Below are positions 1-10,130 of a stretch of 64,000 bases of DNA, in pieces. Every line of letters begins with the position of its first letter. Positions within the stretch are counted from its first letter, which is position 1. The translations under genes were made by a program, and so were the position numbers. The notes under the pieces were generated by a model. The model searched no databases and had not been told where the DNA came from. It was given only the letters and a program-made list of their open reading frames with translations. The DNA is from Lichenicola sp964247725 (GTDB lineage: Bacteria > Pseudomonadota > Alphaproteobacteria > Acetobacterales > Acetobacteraceae): NCBI GenBank assembly GCA_964247725.1, contig CAXTVM010000001.1:124001-188000 (forward strand), given 5' to 3'.

Positions 1-2
1 TG

Positions 3-569
3 CGGACCGTCGGCGCCTCCATCGACGACGTGATCCGGCTGATCCGCGCCGAGCGGCCCGACCTGCTGCTGATGCAGGAGGCGACCCGCGAGATCGACCG
101 CCTGGACCGCGAGATCGGCGGCCACTACGCCCGCTCGCCGCTGCCCGGCCGCATCCACGGCGTCGCCTGCTGGAGCCCGACGCCGTTCCGCACGGTGCCG
201 GCGGTGCATCCGCTGCAGCCCGGCACCCTGATCCGCCGCGTCTGCCAGGTGATCGACCTTGACGGTTTCTCGGTCGCCAACGTCCACCTGTCGCATGGCC
301 AGGTGCTGAACCGCCGCCAACTGCGCCTGATCGCCACCTTCCTGCCCGCCCGCGGCGCCGTGCTCGGCGACTTCAACCTCGTGGGCCCTGCCCTGCTGCC
401 GGGGTTTCGCGACGTCGGCCCGCGCGGCCCCACCCACCGCATGGCCGACATGCTGCCGATCCGCCTCGACCGCTGCCTGGCCCGCGGCCTCGACTGCGTC
501 GAGACCCGCATCCTGCCGCACCGCCCGTCAGACCACCATCCGATCCGGGTCGTCCTGCGCCGTCACTAG
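3..569 (+). CDS. Endonuclease/exonuclease/phosphatase family protein (5' end outside window)
   Basis: The reading frame is open from the first bases of the window, so the N-terminus is cut off and about 188 residues are visible. The metal-dependent phosphoesterase fold is indicated by the MQEA motif near the visible N-terminus (metal-binding Glu), NVHLSHG in the middle, GDFN (Asp-x-Asn) and the C-terminal SDHHPI (Asp-His pair). The family hydrolyses phosphodiester or phosphomonoester bonds in DNA, phospholipids or inositol phosphates; the substrate cannot be read from sequence. The gene is convergent with a cardiolipin synthase. Proteins of this family are often encoded beside phospholipase D-type enzymes, so a lipid-related role is possible, but this is inference. 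A GTG at 30 could be an internal start, but the upstream codons look equally coding. Confidence 0.85.
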   Translation, partial: RTVGASIDDVIRLIRAERPDLLLMQEATREIDRLDREIGGHYARSPLPGRIHGVACWSPTPFRTVPAVHPLQPGTLIRRVCQVIDLDGFSVANVHLSHGQVLNRRQLRLIATFLPARGAVLGDFNLVGPALLPGFRDVGPRGPTHRMADMLPIRLDRCLARGLDCVETRILPHRPSDHHPIRVVLRRH

Positions 570-577
570 GTTGGAAG

Positions 578-728
578 AAGGCCAGGGGCTTTGCCCCTGG
601 ACCCCACTGGGGCCGCGGGCCTCGGGCCCCGATTCGTTTAGGTCATACCTCCATGCGTGAGACATCTCCTTACAGATCGGGGTTTGGGGCTCGCGGCCCC
701 AACGGGTCCAGGGTAGCGCCCTGGCCTT
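578..728. repeat. GC-rich palindromic repeat, family A (full copy)
   Basis: Two arms face each other. The left arm runs from GGCCAGGGGCTTTGCCCCTG through a GGGGCC/GGGCCCC block to GATTCGT. The right arm runs from ATCGGGG through GGGGCTCGCGGCCCC to a second hairpin ending in CCCTGGCC. Each arm contains two small hairpins and the arms are roughly complementary to each other. The element fills the gap between two convergent genes, starting 9 bases after the upstream stop codon. Related copies occur throughout the window. It could act as a bidirectional terminator; no mobility gene is linked to it. Confidence 0.85.
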
Positions 729-746
729 CCTCTCCAGACGCCGACG

Positions 747-2186
747 TTAAAGGTACGGTAGCATTAGCCGCGCGCCGGAATCCCGAAGCCGGTGCAGGAA
801 GCCACGACGGTCGAGGTCGTCCTGCGTCTGCCGCAGGTGCCGGTGCTCGCAGATGAGGGCCTCGATCGCCGCGGTCGCCACCTCGTCGTAGACCTCGACG
901 TTGAGCTCGAAGTTCAGCCGCAGGCTGCGCACGTCGAGGTTGGAGCTGCCGATCAGCGCCCAGCTGCCGTCCATCGTCATCAGCTTGGAATGGTTGAACG
1001 GCGGCCGCGCCAGCCACAGCCGCACCCCGGCATCCAGCAGCGGCCCGTTGTTGGCGTCGCGCGCCCAGTCGACCGGCCGCTGGTTGCTGGCCAGCGGCAT
1101 CACGATGTCGATCTCGACCCCGCGCATCGCTGACATCGCCAGCACCGTCAGTAGCCGTTCGTCGGGCAGGAAGTACGGCGTCATGATTCGGATCGACCGC
1201 TGCGCGGTCGCGATCGCCTGCATCATCGTGAACTCGATCTTCTCGATGTCGGTATCCGGGCCCGAGGTGACCACCCGCATCAGCGCGTCGCCGCCACCCT
1301 GTTCCTCCTCTCCTTCGAGCTCCGCCTGCTCGGGGAAGAAGCTCTGGTCCAGCTCCTGGCCGGTGCTGAACGACCAGTCGCGGGCGAACGCCTCCGACAG
1401 CTGGTGCACGATCGGCCCGCGCAGCCGGAAGTGCGTGTCCGACACCGGATGGCGCGGGTGCAGCGCCAGCATGTTGTCGGCGGCGATGTTCATGCCGCCG
1501 GCAAAGCCGATGCGCCCGTCGACCACCAGCACCTTCTTGTGGGAGCGCAGGTTGATGAACGGCATCCGCCACGGCAGCACCGAGTGCATGAACCGGGCGG
1601 TCGGCACGCCGCCCGCCCGCAGCCGCTCGGCCGCCCGGCAGCGCAGGTAGCCGCTGCCGACCCCGTCCACCATCACCCGGGCGCCGACGCCCCGCGCCGC
1701 GGCGGCGACGATCGCATCGACGAAGCGGCTGCCGACCGCATCGTCATGGAACAGGTAGGAGCTGAGCACGATCGTGCTGCGGGCGCCGGCGATCGCCTCC
1801 AGCATCACCGGGTAGGCGCTGTCGCCGTCCTGGTAGCGATCCATCGCGTTGCCGCCGAGCAGCGCCCGCCCGGTCAGCCGGCCCACCGCCTCCGACAGCA
1901 GCCGGTACTCGTCCCCCGGTAGCCGCTCGCGGGTGGACACGCCGTGCCGGTTCGACCATTGCCGCCCGCGGCTGAGCCGCTTGGCCAGCCGCCGCACCCG
2001 GTTGATGCCGAACATCGCATACAGGATGGCGCCGGTGATCGGCGCCAGCCAGACCAGGCCGATCCAGCCGATCGCCGAGCCGATGTCGCGCTTGATCCGC
2101 AGCACGTTCAGCGTCACCAGCACCGACAGCGCCAGCCGCAGCGGCCAGGCCAGATGGTGCAGCACCGCCCACGCCATGTGGCTCAT
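747..2186 (-). CDS. cls: Cardiolipin synthase (phospholipase D superfamily)
   Basis: The 479-residue protein has the usual length and plan of bacterial cardiolipin synthases. Two hydrophobic N-terminal segments (about 15-29 and 38-60) are followed by two phospholipase D domains. The catalytic HxKxxxxD signatures are H216-K218-D223 and H399-K401-D406; the second lies in HSKLMTMDGSWALIGSSN. The enzyme joins two phosphatidylglycerol molecules, or a related phosphatidyl donor and acceptor, into cardiolipin at the inner membrane. It is convergent with the endonuclease/phosphatase-family gene, with a family A palindrome between them. ATG start; the only residues upstream of the first membrane segment are short, which fits. 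Some family members act on phosphatidylethanolamine, so the exact donor is not certain. Confidence 0.93.
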   Translation of the reverse strand: MSHMAWAVLHHLAWPLRLALSVLVTLNVLRIKRDIGSAIGWIGLVWLAPITGAILYAMFGINRVRRLAKRLSRGRQWSNRHGVSTRERLPGDEYRLLSEAVGRLTGRALLGGNAMDRYQDGDSAYPVMLEAIAGARSTIVLSSYLFHDDAVGSRFVDAIVAAAARGVGARVMVDGVGSGYLRCRAAERLRAGGVPTARFMHSVLPWRMPFINLRSHKKVLVVDGRIGFAGGMNIAADNMLALHPRHPVSDTHFRLRGPIVHQLSEAFARDWSFSTGQELDQSFFPEQAELEGEEEQGGGDALMRVVTSGPDTDIEKIEFTMMQAIATAQRSIRIMTPYFLPDERLLTVLAMSAMRGVEIDIVMPLASNQRPVDWARDANNGPLLDAGVRLWLARPPFNHSKLMTMDGSWALIGSSNLDVRSLRLNFELNVEVYDEVATAAIEALICEHRHLRQTQDDLDRRGFLHRLRDSGARLMLPYL

Positions 2187-2323
2187 GACCGGGCACGATC
2201 GCAGCAGGCGCGGCCGCGGCGCGGAGCCTCCGAGACCCGACCGTCGCGACCTGCCCCCCGCATCCCGTTAACCGGCCGACGAGACGATGCGCGCAAGATC
2301 TGGTTCCGGAGCCGGAGGAGCGG

Positions 2324-2725
2324 ATGGCGGCACGATGCGGTTCCGAACCGGCTTTGACCAGGGGCCGCGCCGCCTGGCATCGCGGCGTGCAGGCCGAGGC
2401 CGCCGCCTGTGCGGCGCTCGAGCGCGACGGCTGGACCATCCTGATGCGTCGGGCCCGCACGCCGTGCGGCGAGATCGACATCGTCGCCGAACGAGCGCGC
2501 TCCCTGCTCGCCTTCGTCGAGGTCAAGGCACGGCCGGCGCTCGCCGCCGCCGCCGTGGCGCTGTCGCCCCGCCAGCGGGACCGCCTGCTCCGCGCCGCCG
2601 AGATCCTGCTGGCGGCGCATCCGGCCTGGACCCATGACGGCATCCGCTTCGACCTGCTGCTGGTCGACCCCGCCGGCACCGTCCGACGGATCGCCGACGC
2701 CTTCCGCGACGAGCGGGCTGGGTAG
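2324..2725 (+). CDS. yraN: YraN/UPF0102 family nuclease-fold protein
   Basis: This 133-residue protein has the YraN core: an N-terminal RG...AEAAACAALERDGW helix, then CGEIDIVAE and FVEVKAR (the E-x(n)-E-x-K pattern of restriction-endonuclease-like folds), then a basic helix. The length is normal for the family. The cellular role is not established; the fold suggests nucleic-acid cleavage or binding. It is an isolated plus-strand gene, divergent from cls. Its TAG stop codon runs straight into the 163-bp inverted-repeat element at 2725-2887. Confidence 0.85.
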   Translation: MAARCGSEPALTRGRAAWHRGVQAEAAACAALERDGWTILMRRARTPCGEIDIVAERARSLLAFVEVKARPALAAAAVALSPRQRDRLLRAAEILLAAHPAWTHDGIRFDLLLVDPAGTVRRIADAFRDERAG

Positions 2726-2887
2726 GAGCGCGTTCGAGAATGGGGTGTGCCGAGCGAGAGTGCCGCGCAACGGCACGCCCGGCGTGACTTTCGAGAACCG
2801 GAGCGGAGCGGCCTTGATGGCTGTGAGCACCGGAAGCGGAGAAAGGCGCGTCGGATCGCCGGCACACCCCATTCTCGAACGCGCTCC
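2725..2887 (+). repeat. Inverted-repeat element, family C, copy 1
   Basis: The element has perfect 28-bp terminal inverted repeats at 2725-2752 and 2860-2887 (outer bases GGAGCGCGTTCGAGAA). The core of about 107 bp includes a smaller hairpin, GTGCCG-CGCAA-CGGCAC. It begins at the last base of the yraN stop codon. A second copy lies at 23730-23891 in the opposite orientation, with a similar core but altered arms that still pair. No ORF of the element itself is convincing. It resembles a MITE or structured extragenic repeat. Confidence 0.85.
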
Positions 2888-2952
2888 AGGCCGAGATGCT
2901 TTGTCACCCGATGATATCCTCCGCACCCGCCGGTGCGCCTAGGCTGCGACCC

Positions 2953-3504
2953 ATGCTCACCAGCGCCGTCCATGCCTCGATCCGCTTCGGCCTCGGACCG
3001 CGCCCGTCCGAAGCGCTGCCGGCCGACCCGCACGGCTGGCTCGCGGCGCAGCTGCTGGGGCCCGACCCGGTCAGGTACCCCGACAACCTGCCCTCCACCG
3101 CCGACGGCCTGCTGATGCTGCGCGAGCAGCGCCGGCTGAAGCCGCCGCAGGGGCAGTCCCTGGTCGAGCCGCTGTTCCGCGCCGATGCCGAGGCGCAGCT
3201 GGACGTGCTGCTTACCGCGCGGGCGCCGTTCCGCGAGCGGCTGGTCTGGTTCTGGGCCAACCACTTCACCGTCAGCACCCGACAGGGCGGCACCCGGCCG
3301 ATCGCCGGCGCCTTCGTGCGGGAGGCGATCCGGCCGCACGTCACCGGCCGCTTCGCCGACATGCTGCTGGCGGTGATGCGCCACCCCGCCATGCTGCTCT
3401 ACCTGGAGAACGAGGGCTCGGTCGGTCCCGACAGCGCCGCCGGCCGCAACGGCAAGCGCGGCCTGAACGAGAACCTCGCCCGCGAGTGCCTGGAGAGGCG
3501 CTGA
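2953..3504 (+). pseudogene. DUF1800 family protein, truncated by internal deletion
   Basis: The first roughly 180 codons match the N-terminal part of DUF1800 proteins: FGLGPRP at the start, then FRERLVWFWANHFTVS, MLLYLENEGS and GLNENLARE. In intact members (about 450-500 residues) NENLARE is followed by LLELHTLGV and some 250-300 further residues. Here the frame reads NENLARECLERR and stops, 4 bases before the next gene's ATG. Most of the C-terminal region is therefore missing, probably through a deletion. The ATG at 2953 matches the family's N-terminus; an upstream ATG at 2896 adds 19 unconserved residues. DUF1800 genes are normally paired with a DUF1501 gene, as here, and that partner is also broken. 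Confidence 0.8.
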
Positions 3505-3508
3505 CGCC

Positions 3509-4704
3509 ATGCCGCTCACCCGACGCACCGCCCTGCTCGGCCTCACCGCCGCCTGGAGCCTAGGCCCGGCCTCGCTCGCCCTCGCCGACCCCGCTGCCGG
3601 GGGTCCGCACCGGCGACCGCGACCCGCGTTTCGTCGTCGTCGTCCTGCGCGGCGCCCTCGACGGGCTGTCGGCGGTGGTGCCGTACCGCGACCTCGCCGG
3701 CTGGCGCCAGCCGCTGCTGCCGCCGGCACCTGGCCAGCCGGATGGGCTGCTCGACCTCGGCGGGTTTTGCGGCCTGCATGCGGCGCTGACGGGCTTCCAC
3801 GGGCTGTATCAGGCGGGCGAGCTGCTGCCGGTGCACGCGGTCTCGGCCGGCTACCGCAGCCGCAGCCACTTCGAGGCGCAGGACTACCTAGAGAGCGGCG
3901 CCGACCACCGGCTCACCAGCGGCTGGCTCAACCGCGTCGCCGGCACCCTGCCGGCGGACCGAAGCCAGCCGGAGGGCGACGCGCTCGCCGTCGGGCTGTC
4001 GATGCCGCTGCTGCTGCCCGGCCCATGTCGGCGCCTACGCCCCGGAGGCCGCGCAGGGGCCCTCGCCCGACCTCTATGCGCGGATCGCGGCGCTGAACGC
4101 CTTCGACCGCCTCACCGGGCCGGCGATCGCCCAGGGGCTGGCCGCGCGCGGCTTCTCGGCACAGGCGCTGCGATCGGACGTGCCGATGCAGGGCGGTGCC
4201 GGCGCGTTCCCGTCCCTGGCCCGTACCGCCGGCCGGCTGCTGGCGGCCCCGGACGGCCCGCGCATCGCCGCCCTGGAGGTCGGCGGCTGGGACACCCATG
4301 CCGGCCAGATGCGCCGCCTCGACGGGCCGCTGCCGCAGCTCGACGCCGGCGTGCTGGCGCTGAAGGAGGGCCTCGGCGACGCCTGGCGCGACAGCGTCGT
4401 GCTGGTGATGACCGAGTTCGGGCGCACCGTGCGAATTAACGGCACCGGCGGCACCGATCACGGCACCGGCACGGTCGCGTTCCTAGCCGGCGGCGCGGTG
4501 CGCGGCGGCCGGGTCGGCGGCACCTGGCCGGGCCTGGCTCAGGCGAAGCTGCTGGAGGACCGGGACCTCGATCCGACCACCGACCTGCGCGGGCTCGCCA
4601 ATGGCGTGCTGCGGACGCATCTAGGCATCGGACCGGTGGCGCTTGGTGGGATCTTCCCAGGGAGCAGTTCAGCAGAACCGGTCGGGGGGTTGGTCAGGGT
4701 CTAG
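3509..4704 (+). pseudogene. DUF1501 family protein, two frameshifts
   Basis: The protein begins with a twin-arginine-type leader (MPLTRRTALLGLTAAW, then a hydrophobic stretch ending ALA). DUF1501 sequence then resumes in a different frame: FVVVVLRGALDGLSAVVPYR, then SRSHFEAQDYLESG. After a second change of frame the C-terminal part follows: IAALEVGGWDTHAGQM, VLVMTEFGRTVRING, GGTDHG. The first shift lies near 3590-3603, at a GGGGG tract, and the second near 4012-4022. All three pieces are collinear and together give a normal-length DUF1501 protein, an exported member of the alkaline-phosphatase/sulfatase-like fold. With the truncated DUF1800 gene directly upstream, the pair looks dead. Two base-calling errors are the alternative for this gene but would not explain its partner. 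Confidence 0.82.
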
Positions 4705-4710
4705 TCAAGA

Positions 4711-4806
4711 AGGGCCAGGGTGCTGCCCTGAACCCGTTGGAGCCGTCTTGCCCAAAGCACGCTTCGCGTGATGCCGCGGCGGGGTCAGGGGTAACGCCCT
4801 AGACCT
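4711..4806. repeat. Degenerate family A palindromic repeat
   Basis: A decayed copy lies between the DUF1501 pseudogene and the next convergent gene. It retains GGCCAGGGTGCTGCCCTG, CCCGTTGGAGCCGT, a CACGCTTCGCGTGATG-type hairpin block shared with the copies at 29056 and 37053, and GGGGTCAGGGGTAACGCCCT. The arms no longer pair cleanly. Confidence 0.6.
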
Positions 4807-4809
4807 TCC

Positions 4810-5085
4810 TCAGCTGCGGTGGCGGCGGCTTGTTCCCAGGTGGATCATCGTCGAGGCGCGGACGCCGTGCCGGAACGAGGCGGCCTGCACGGCACGCACC
4901 GTCTGGGTGCGTCCGGCATGATAGATGATGTGGTGCACGACCGGGATCGGCGTCGCGGTCAGCGCATCGAGCGTCAGCTTGCCGGCCTCGTAATCCGTGA
5001 CCACGTGCTGCGCCAGGGCAGGCGTGGCTCCCAGCGTCAGGGCGGCGGCGAACAGGGTCTTGGCAAAAGTTGCACGAATGGCCAC
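4810..5085 (-). CDS. Small secreted protein of unknown function
   Basis: The 91-residue protein has a clear Sec signal peptide (basic start, hydrophobic stretch TLFAAALTLGATPALA, predicted cleavage after ALA before QHVV). The mature part of about 65 residues contains paired histidines (VVHHIIYHAG), TQTVRAVQAASF and a basic C-terminus, HLGTSRRHRS. I chose the GTG at 5085 because it has a GGAG-type ribosome binding site a few bases upstream and gives a normal n-region; a GTG at 5109 would add eight residues. I do not recognise the family. The gene lies just downstream of the grxD end of the purine operon, on the same strand. Confidence 0.6.
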   Translation of the reverse strand: MAIRATFAKTLFAAALTLGATPALAQHVVTDYEAGKLTLDALTATPIPVVHHIIYHAGRTQTVRAVQAASFRHGVRASTMIHLGTSRRHRS

Positions 5086-5152
5086 GGTCGTCTCCGGATC
5101 GCTGATCACGAATACCGTGACTACCCGACGGTGGCCATTCGGTAAAGCGCGA

Positions 5153-5485
5153 TCAGGCGGAAACCGGGATGCCCTTCTCGGTCAGCAGGGCCTCGAGCTC
5201 GCCGGCCAGGTACATCTCGGTGATGATGTCGCAGCCGCCGACCAGTTCGCCCTTGACGTAGAGCTGCGGAATGGTCGGCCAGTTCGCGAACGCCTTGACG
5301 CCCTCACGCAGCTCCGGATCCTCCAGAACGTTGGCGCTCTGGAACGGCACCTTGATGTGGGTCAGGATCTGCACGACCTTCGCCGAGAACCCGCATTGCG
5401 GGAACATGGGATTGCCCTTCATGTAGAGCATGACCGGGTTGGCGTCGATCTCGCCCTGGATTCGTTCGAACACGGTAGACGCCAT
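5153..5485 (-). CDS. grxD: Monothiol glutaredoxin, Grx4/GrxD family
   Basis: This 110-residue protein carries the CGFS active site (residues 31-34) of monothiol glutaredoxins. It also has the WPTIPQLYVKGE and GGCDI motifs that form the glutathione-binding groove. Such proteins bind a [2Fe-2S] cluster bridged by two subunits or shared with BolA, and act in iron-sulfur cluster trafficking and iron sensing in the cytoplasm. The adjoining upstream gene is bolA, its usual partner, 36 bp away on the same strand, at the end of the purine gene run. ATG start with a plausible GGAG upstream (ccAGGAGcctgtcc before the ATG). Confidence 0.95.
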   Translation of the reverse strand: MASTVFERIQGEIDANPVMLYMKGNPMFPQCGFSAKVVQILTHIKVPFQSANVLEDPELREGVKAFANWPTIPQLYVKGELVGGCDIITEMYLAGELEALLTEKGIPVSA

Positions 5486-5521
5486 GGGACAGGCTCCTGG
5501 ATTGGCGGTGGACGGAGAGGG

Positions 5522-5752
5522 TCAGGGTGCGTTGGTCTGGATCGCCAGCGCGTGCAACGCCCCACCCATGTGGCCCTGCAGGGCCGCGTAGACGAGCTGG
5601 TGCTGCTGCACCCGCGATCGCCCGCGGAACGCCTCGCTGACCACGGTGCAGGCATAGTGGTCGCCGTCGCCGGCCAGGTCCTCGATCGTCACCTGCGCGT
5701 CCGGCAGCGAAGCGCGGATCAGGCTCTCGATCTCTGCGGCGGCCATCGGCAT
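5522..5752 (-). CDS. bolA: BolA family protein
   Basis: The 76-residue protein has the BolA class II-KH-like fold signature: a DLAGDGDHYACTVVSEAFRG region, and the HQLVYAALQG helix with an invariant His. It pairs with CGFS glutaredoxins to hold or pass on [2Fe-2S] clusters, and grxD follows directly. The ATG at 5752 is preferred because GGAG sits eight bases upstream; an ATG at 5746 (MAAAEIES) is a possible second start. The gene follows purL by 26 bp on the same strand. Confidence 0.93.
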   Translation of the reverse strand: MPMAAAEIESLIRASLPDAQVTIEDLAGDGDHYACTVVSEAFRGRSRVQQHQLVYAALQGHMGGALHALAIQTNAP

Positions 5753-5778
5753 GGCGGGCTCTCCGGCGTGGATGCGGG

Positions 5779-7979
<2,201 letters not shown>

Positions 7980-7983
<4 letters not shown>

Positions 7984-8648
7984 GACGCGAACAGCCCGGC
8001 CAGCCCGTCGAACAGCGGCCGGCCGTCAATGCCGCCAGTCAGCGGGTCGACCAGGTCCTCCGGGTGCGGCATCAGGCCGCAGACCCGCAACGACGGGCTG
8101 AGGATGCCGGCGATGCCGCGGGCACTGCCGTTCGGGTTGTCCTCGTGGTAGCGGAACGCCACCAGCCCCTCGCCCTCGAGCCGGTCGAGCGTGTCCCCGT
8201 CGGCGACGTAGTTGCCGTCGCCGTGCGCCATCGGGGCCCGGAACACGTTGCCCGGCTGCCAGCCGCGCGTGAACGGCGTGCCGCCGCGCTCGACCCGAAG
8301 CAGGCAGTCCCGGCCGAGGAAGCGCATCCCGGCATTGCGCAGCAGCGCGCCCGGCAGCAGCTGCGCCTCGGTCAGGATCTGGAACCCGTTGCAGACCCCC
8401 AGCACGTGGCCGCCGGCGGCGGCGAAGGCGCGCACCGCCGCCATGATCGGCGCATGCGCAGCCATGGCCCCGGAGCGCAGGTAGTCGCCGTGGCTGAAGC
8501 CGCCCGGCAGCACCACCAGGTCGAGCTCGGGAAGCTCGGTGTCGCGGTGCCACAGCAGGGAGGGGGCCCGGCCGGTCGAGCCGGCCAACGCGATCGCCAT
8601 GTCGCGCTCCCGGTTGGTGCCCGGGAAGACGACGATACCCGCCCTCAC
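7980..8648 (-). CDS. purQ: Phosphoribosylformylglycinamidine synthase subunit PurQ
   Basis: The 222-residue glutaminase subunit belongs to the class I (triad) glutamine amidotransferases. The nucleophile is C86 in GHVLGVCNGFQIL and the His-Glu pair is H195/E197 in MPHPEDL. It supplies ammonia to PurL. The N-terminal VVFPGTNRERD matches the family. The GTG start at 8648 overlaps the stop codon of the Rap1a-like gene by four bases (GTGA); longer upstream frames run through that gene and are not real. Confidence 0.96.
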
Positions 8649-9016
8649 GGCTTGCCGGCACCCTTGGCGCAAGGGAAGGCATCGGCCAGGGCGTCGTAAA
8701 CTGCCGGACCGACATCGGCCGACAGCCGCTCGGGATGCTTCGACAGCCAGGCGACCACGGCGCCGCGCAACTGCTTGCCGCTTGCCTCGGGAATGCAGAC
8801 CCTGCGGGCGACGTTGGGGCCAGCGTCGGTCTCGACCAGCGTGATGCCGTCGGACATGCCACTGATGTAGGCCTCGCACGTCGCACCGGTGCGCGGCGAC
8901 TGGCACAGTGACAGTAGCTTACCGGCCGGCAGTTGCGTCAGACGCCCCGCCGCCTCCGCGGACGGAGCGCCACCCAGCCATAGCAGTGCCGGCAGCGTCA
9001 GAACAGACATCTTCAT
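8645..9016 (-). CDS. Rap1a/Tai-like small secreted protein within the purine operon
   Basis: The 123-residue protein has a signal peptide (MKMSVLTLPALLWLGG...AEAA). The mature part has the Cys pattern and order of the Rap1a/Tai immunity fold: LLSLCQS, CEAYISGMSDG, RRVCIPEASGKQLRGAVVAW and a C-terminal DAFPC. In that family the cysteines form disulfides in the periplasm; founding members neutralise type VI secretion amidases, but most homologues are uncharacterised. It overlaps purS upstream (ATGA) and purQ downstream (GTGA) by four bases each, so it must be co-translated with the FGAM synthase subunits. No toxin partner is nearby. The immunity role is not supported here beyond the fold; a periplasmic role tied to growth is equally possible. 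Confidence 0.75.
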   Translation of the reverse strand: MKMSVLTLPALLWLGGAPSAEAAGRLTQLPAGKLLSLCQSPRTGATCEAYISGMSDGITLVETDAGPNVARRVCIPEASGKQLRGAVVAWLSKHPERLSADVGPAVYDALADAFPCAKGAGKP

Positions 9017-9255
9017 CCCAGCACCTCGGTCGTGAAGGTTTCGATCACCAGGTTGGCCAGCAGCCGCTCGCCCATCTCGTCGGCCTGCGCCCGGGCGCGG
9101 TCGGGATCGGCCTCGTCGAGCTCCAGCTCGATCACCCGGCCGGCGCGGACTTCGCCGACGGTGCCGAAGCCCAGCGTGTGCAGCGCGTGCCCGATCGCCC
9201 TGCCAGCCGGGTCGAGTACGCCGTCCCGCAGCATGACGGTGACGCGCACCCTCAC
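9013..9255 (-). CDS. purS: Phosphoribosylformylglycinamidine synthase subunit PurS
   Basis: The 80-residue protein matches PurS from end to end: VRVTVMLRDGVLDPAGRAI at the start, ALHTLGFGTVGEVRAGRVIE in the middle, LLANLVIETF near the end. PurS bridges PurL and PurQ in the bacterial FGAM synthase complex. The GTG start at 9255 overlaps the purC stop by four bases, and the stop overlaps the next gene's ATG by four bases. Confidence 0.95.
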   Translation of the reverse strand: MRVRVTVMLRDGVLDPAGRAIGHALHTLGFGTVGEVRAGRVIELELDEADPDRARAQADEMGERLLANLVIETFTTEVLG

Positions 9256-10016
9256 TGCATCACCTCGGGGCCCTTCATGTCGTTGTTGCCGGCCTCCGGC
9301 AGGATGCCGAGGCGCCGCGCCACTTCCTGGTAGGCCTCCTCGACCCGGCCCATGTCGCGGCGGAAGCGGTCCTTGTCCAGCTTCTCGCTGGTCTTGACGT
9401 CCCACAGCCGGCAGTTGTCGGGACTGATCTCGTCGGCCAGCACCAGCCGCATGTCCTCGTTCTCCCACAGCCGGCCGAACTCCAGCTTGAAGTCGACCAG
9501 CGTGATGCCGACGCCCAGGAACAGCCCCGTGAGGAAGTCGTTGATGCGCAGCGCCAGCGCCACGATGTCGTCCATGTCGGCGGTGGACGCCCAGCCGAAC
9601 GCCGTGATGTGCTCCTCGGCCACCATCGGGTCGTTCAGGCTGTCGTTCTTGTAGTAGTACTCGAGGATCGAGCGCGGCAGCCGTGTGCCCTCGGGGATGC
9701 CGAGCCGCTTGCTCAGGCTGCCGGCGGCGACGTTGCGGATCACGATCTCCAGCGGGATGATCTCGACCTCGCGGATCAGCTGCTCGCGCATGTTGAGGCG
9801 GCGCACGAAATGGGTCGGCACGCCGATATCCTGCAGCCGCAGCATCAGGTGCTCGCTGATGCGGTTGTTCAGCACGCCCTTGCCGGTGATGATGCCCTTC
9901 TTGGTGCCGTTGCCGGCGGTGGCGTCATCCTTGAAGTACTGCACGAGCGTGCCCGGCTCCGGACCCTCGAACAGGATCTTGGCCTTCCCCTCGTAGAGTT
10001 GTCTGCGGCGGGCCAT
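9252..10016 (-). CDS. purC: Phosphoribosylaminoimidazole-succinocarboxamide synthase
   Basis: The 254-residue SAICAR synthase ligates CAIR and aspartate with ATP. Recognisable elements are YEGKAKILFEG at the N-terminus, FKDDATAGNGTKKG, VRRLNMREQLIREVEIIPLE, DFKLEFGR and ADEISPDNCRLWD. The length is standard for the alphaproteobacterial enzyme. It is the first gene of the overlapping purC-purS-(Rap1a-like)-purQ-purL series. The 114-bp gap upstream, before the NRDE gene, is the likeliest promoter location, though no clear -35/-10 pair is visible. Confidence 0.97.
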   Translation of the reverse strand: MARRRQLYEGKAKILFEGPEPGTLVQYFKDDATAGNGTKKGIITGKGVLNNRISEHLMLRLQDIGVPTHFVRRLNMREQLIREVEIIPLEIVIRNVAAGSLSKRLGIPEGTRLPRSILEYYYKNDSLNDPMVAEEHITAFGWASTADMDDIVALALRINDFLTGLFLGVGITLVDFKLEFGRLWENEDMRLVLADEISPDNCRLWDVKTSEKLDKDRFRRDMGRVEEAYQEVARRLGILPEAGNNDMKGPEVMQ

Positions 10017-10130
10017 ACAGATCCTCGGGGAAAAGCTGGGTGCGGTGCCCCAAGCGCTGGCGCGCGGTATAGCAGCGCCGGGCGCCGGAGGATACAGAGG
10101 CGACCCGCGGATCGCCGGTCAGGCCAGGCG

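Noticed and set aside
3500..3506. TGA at the end of the DUF1800 remnant as a recoded stop
   Set aside because: The next gene's ATG follows within five bases and no DUF1800 sequence follows in any frame.
9900..10130. Purine riboswitch or tight terminator upstream of purC
   Set aside because: No purine-aptamer core or paired P1 stem followed by a T tract could be found in the 114-bp gap.
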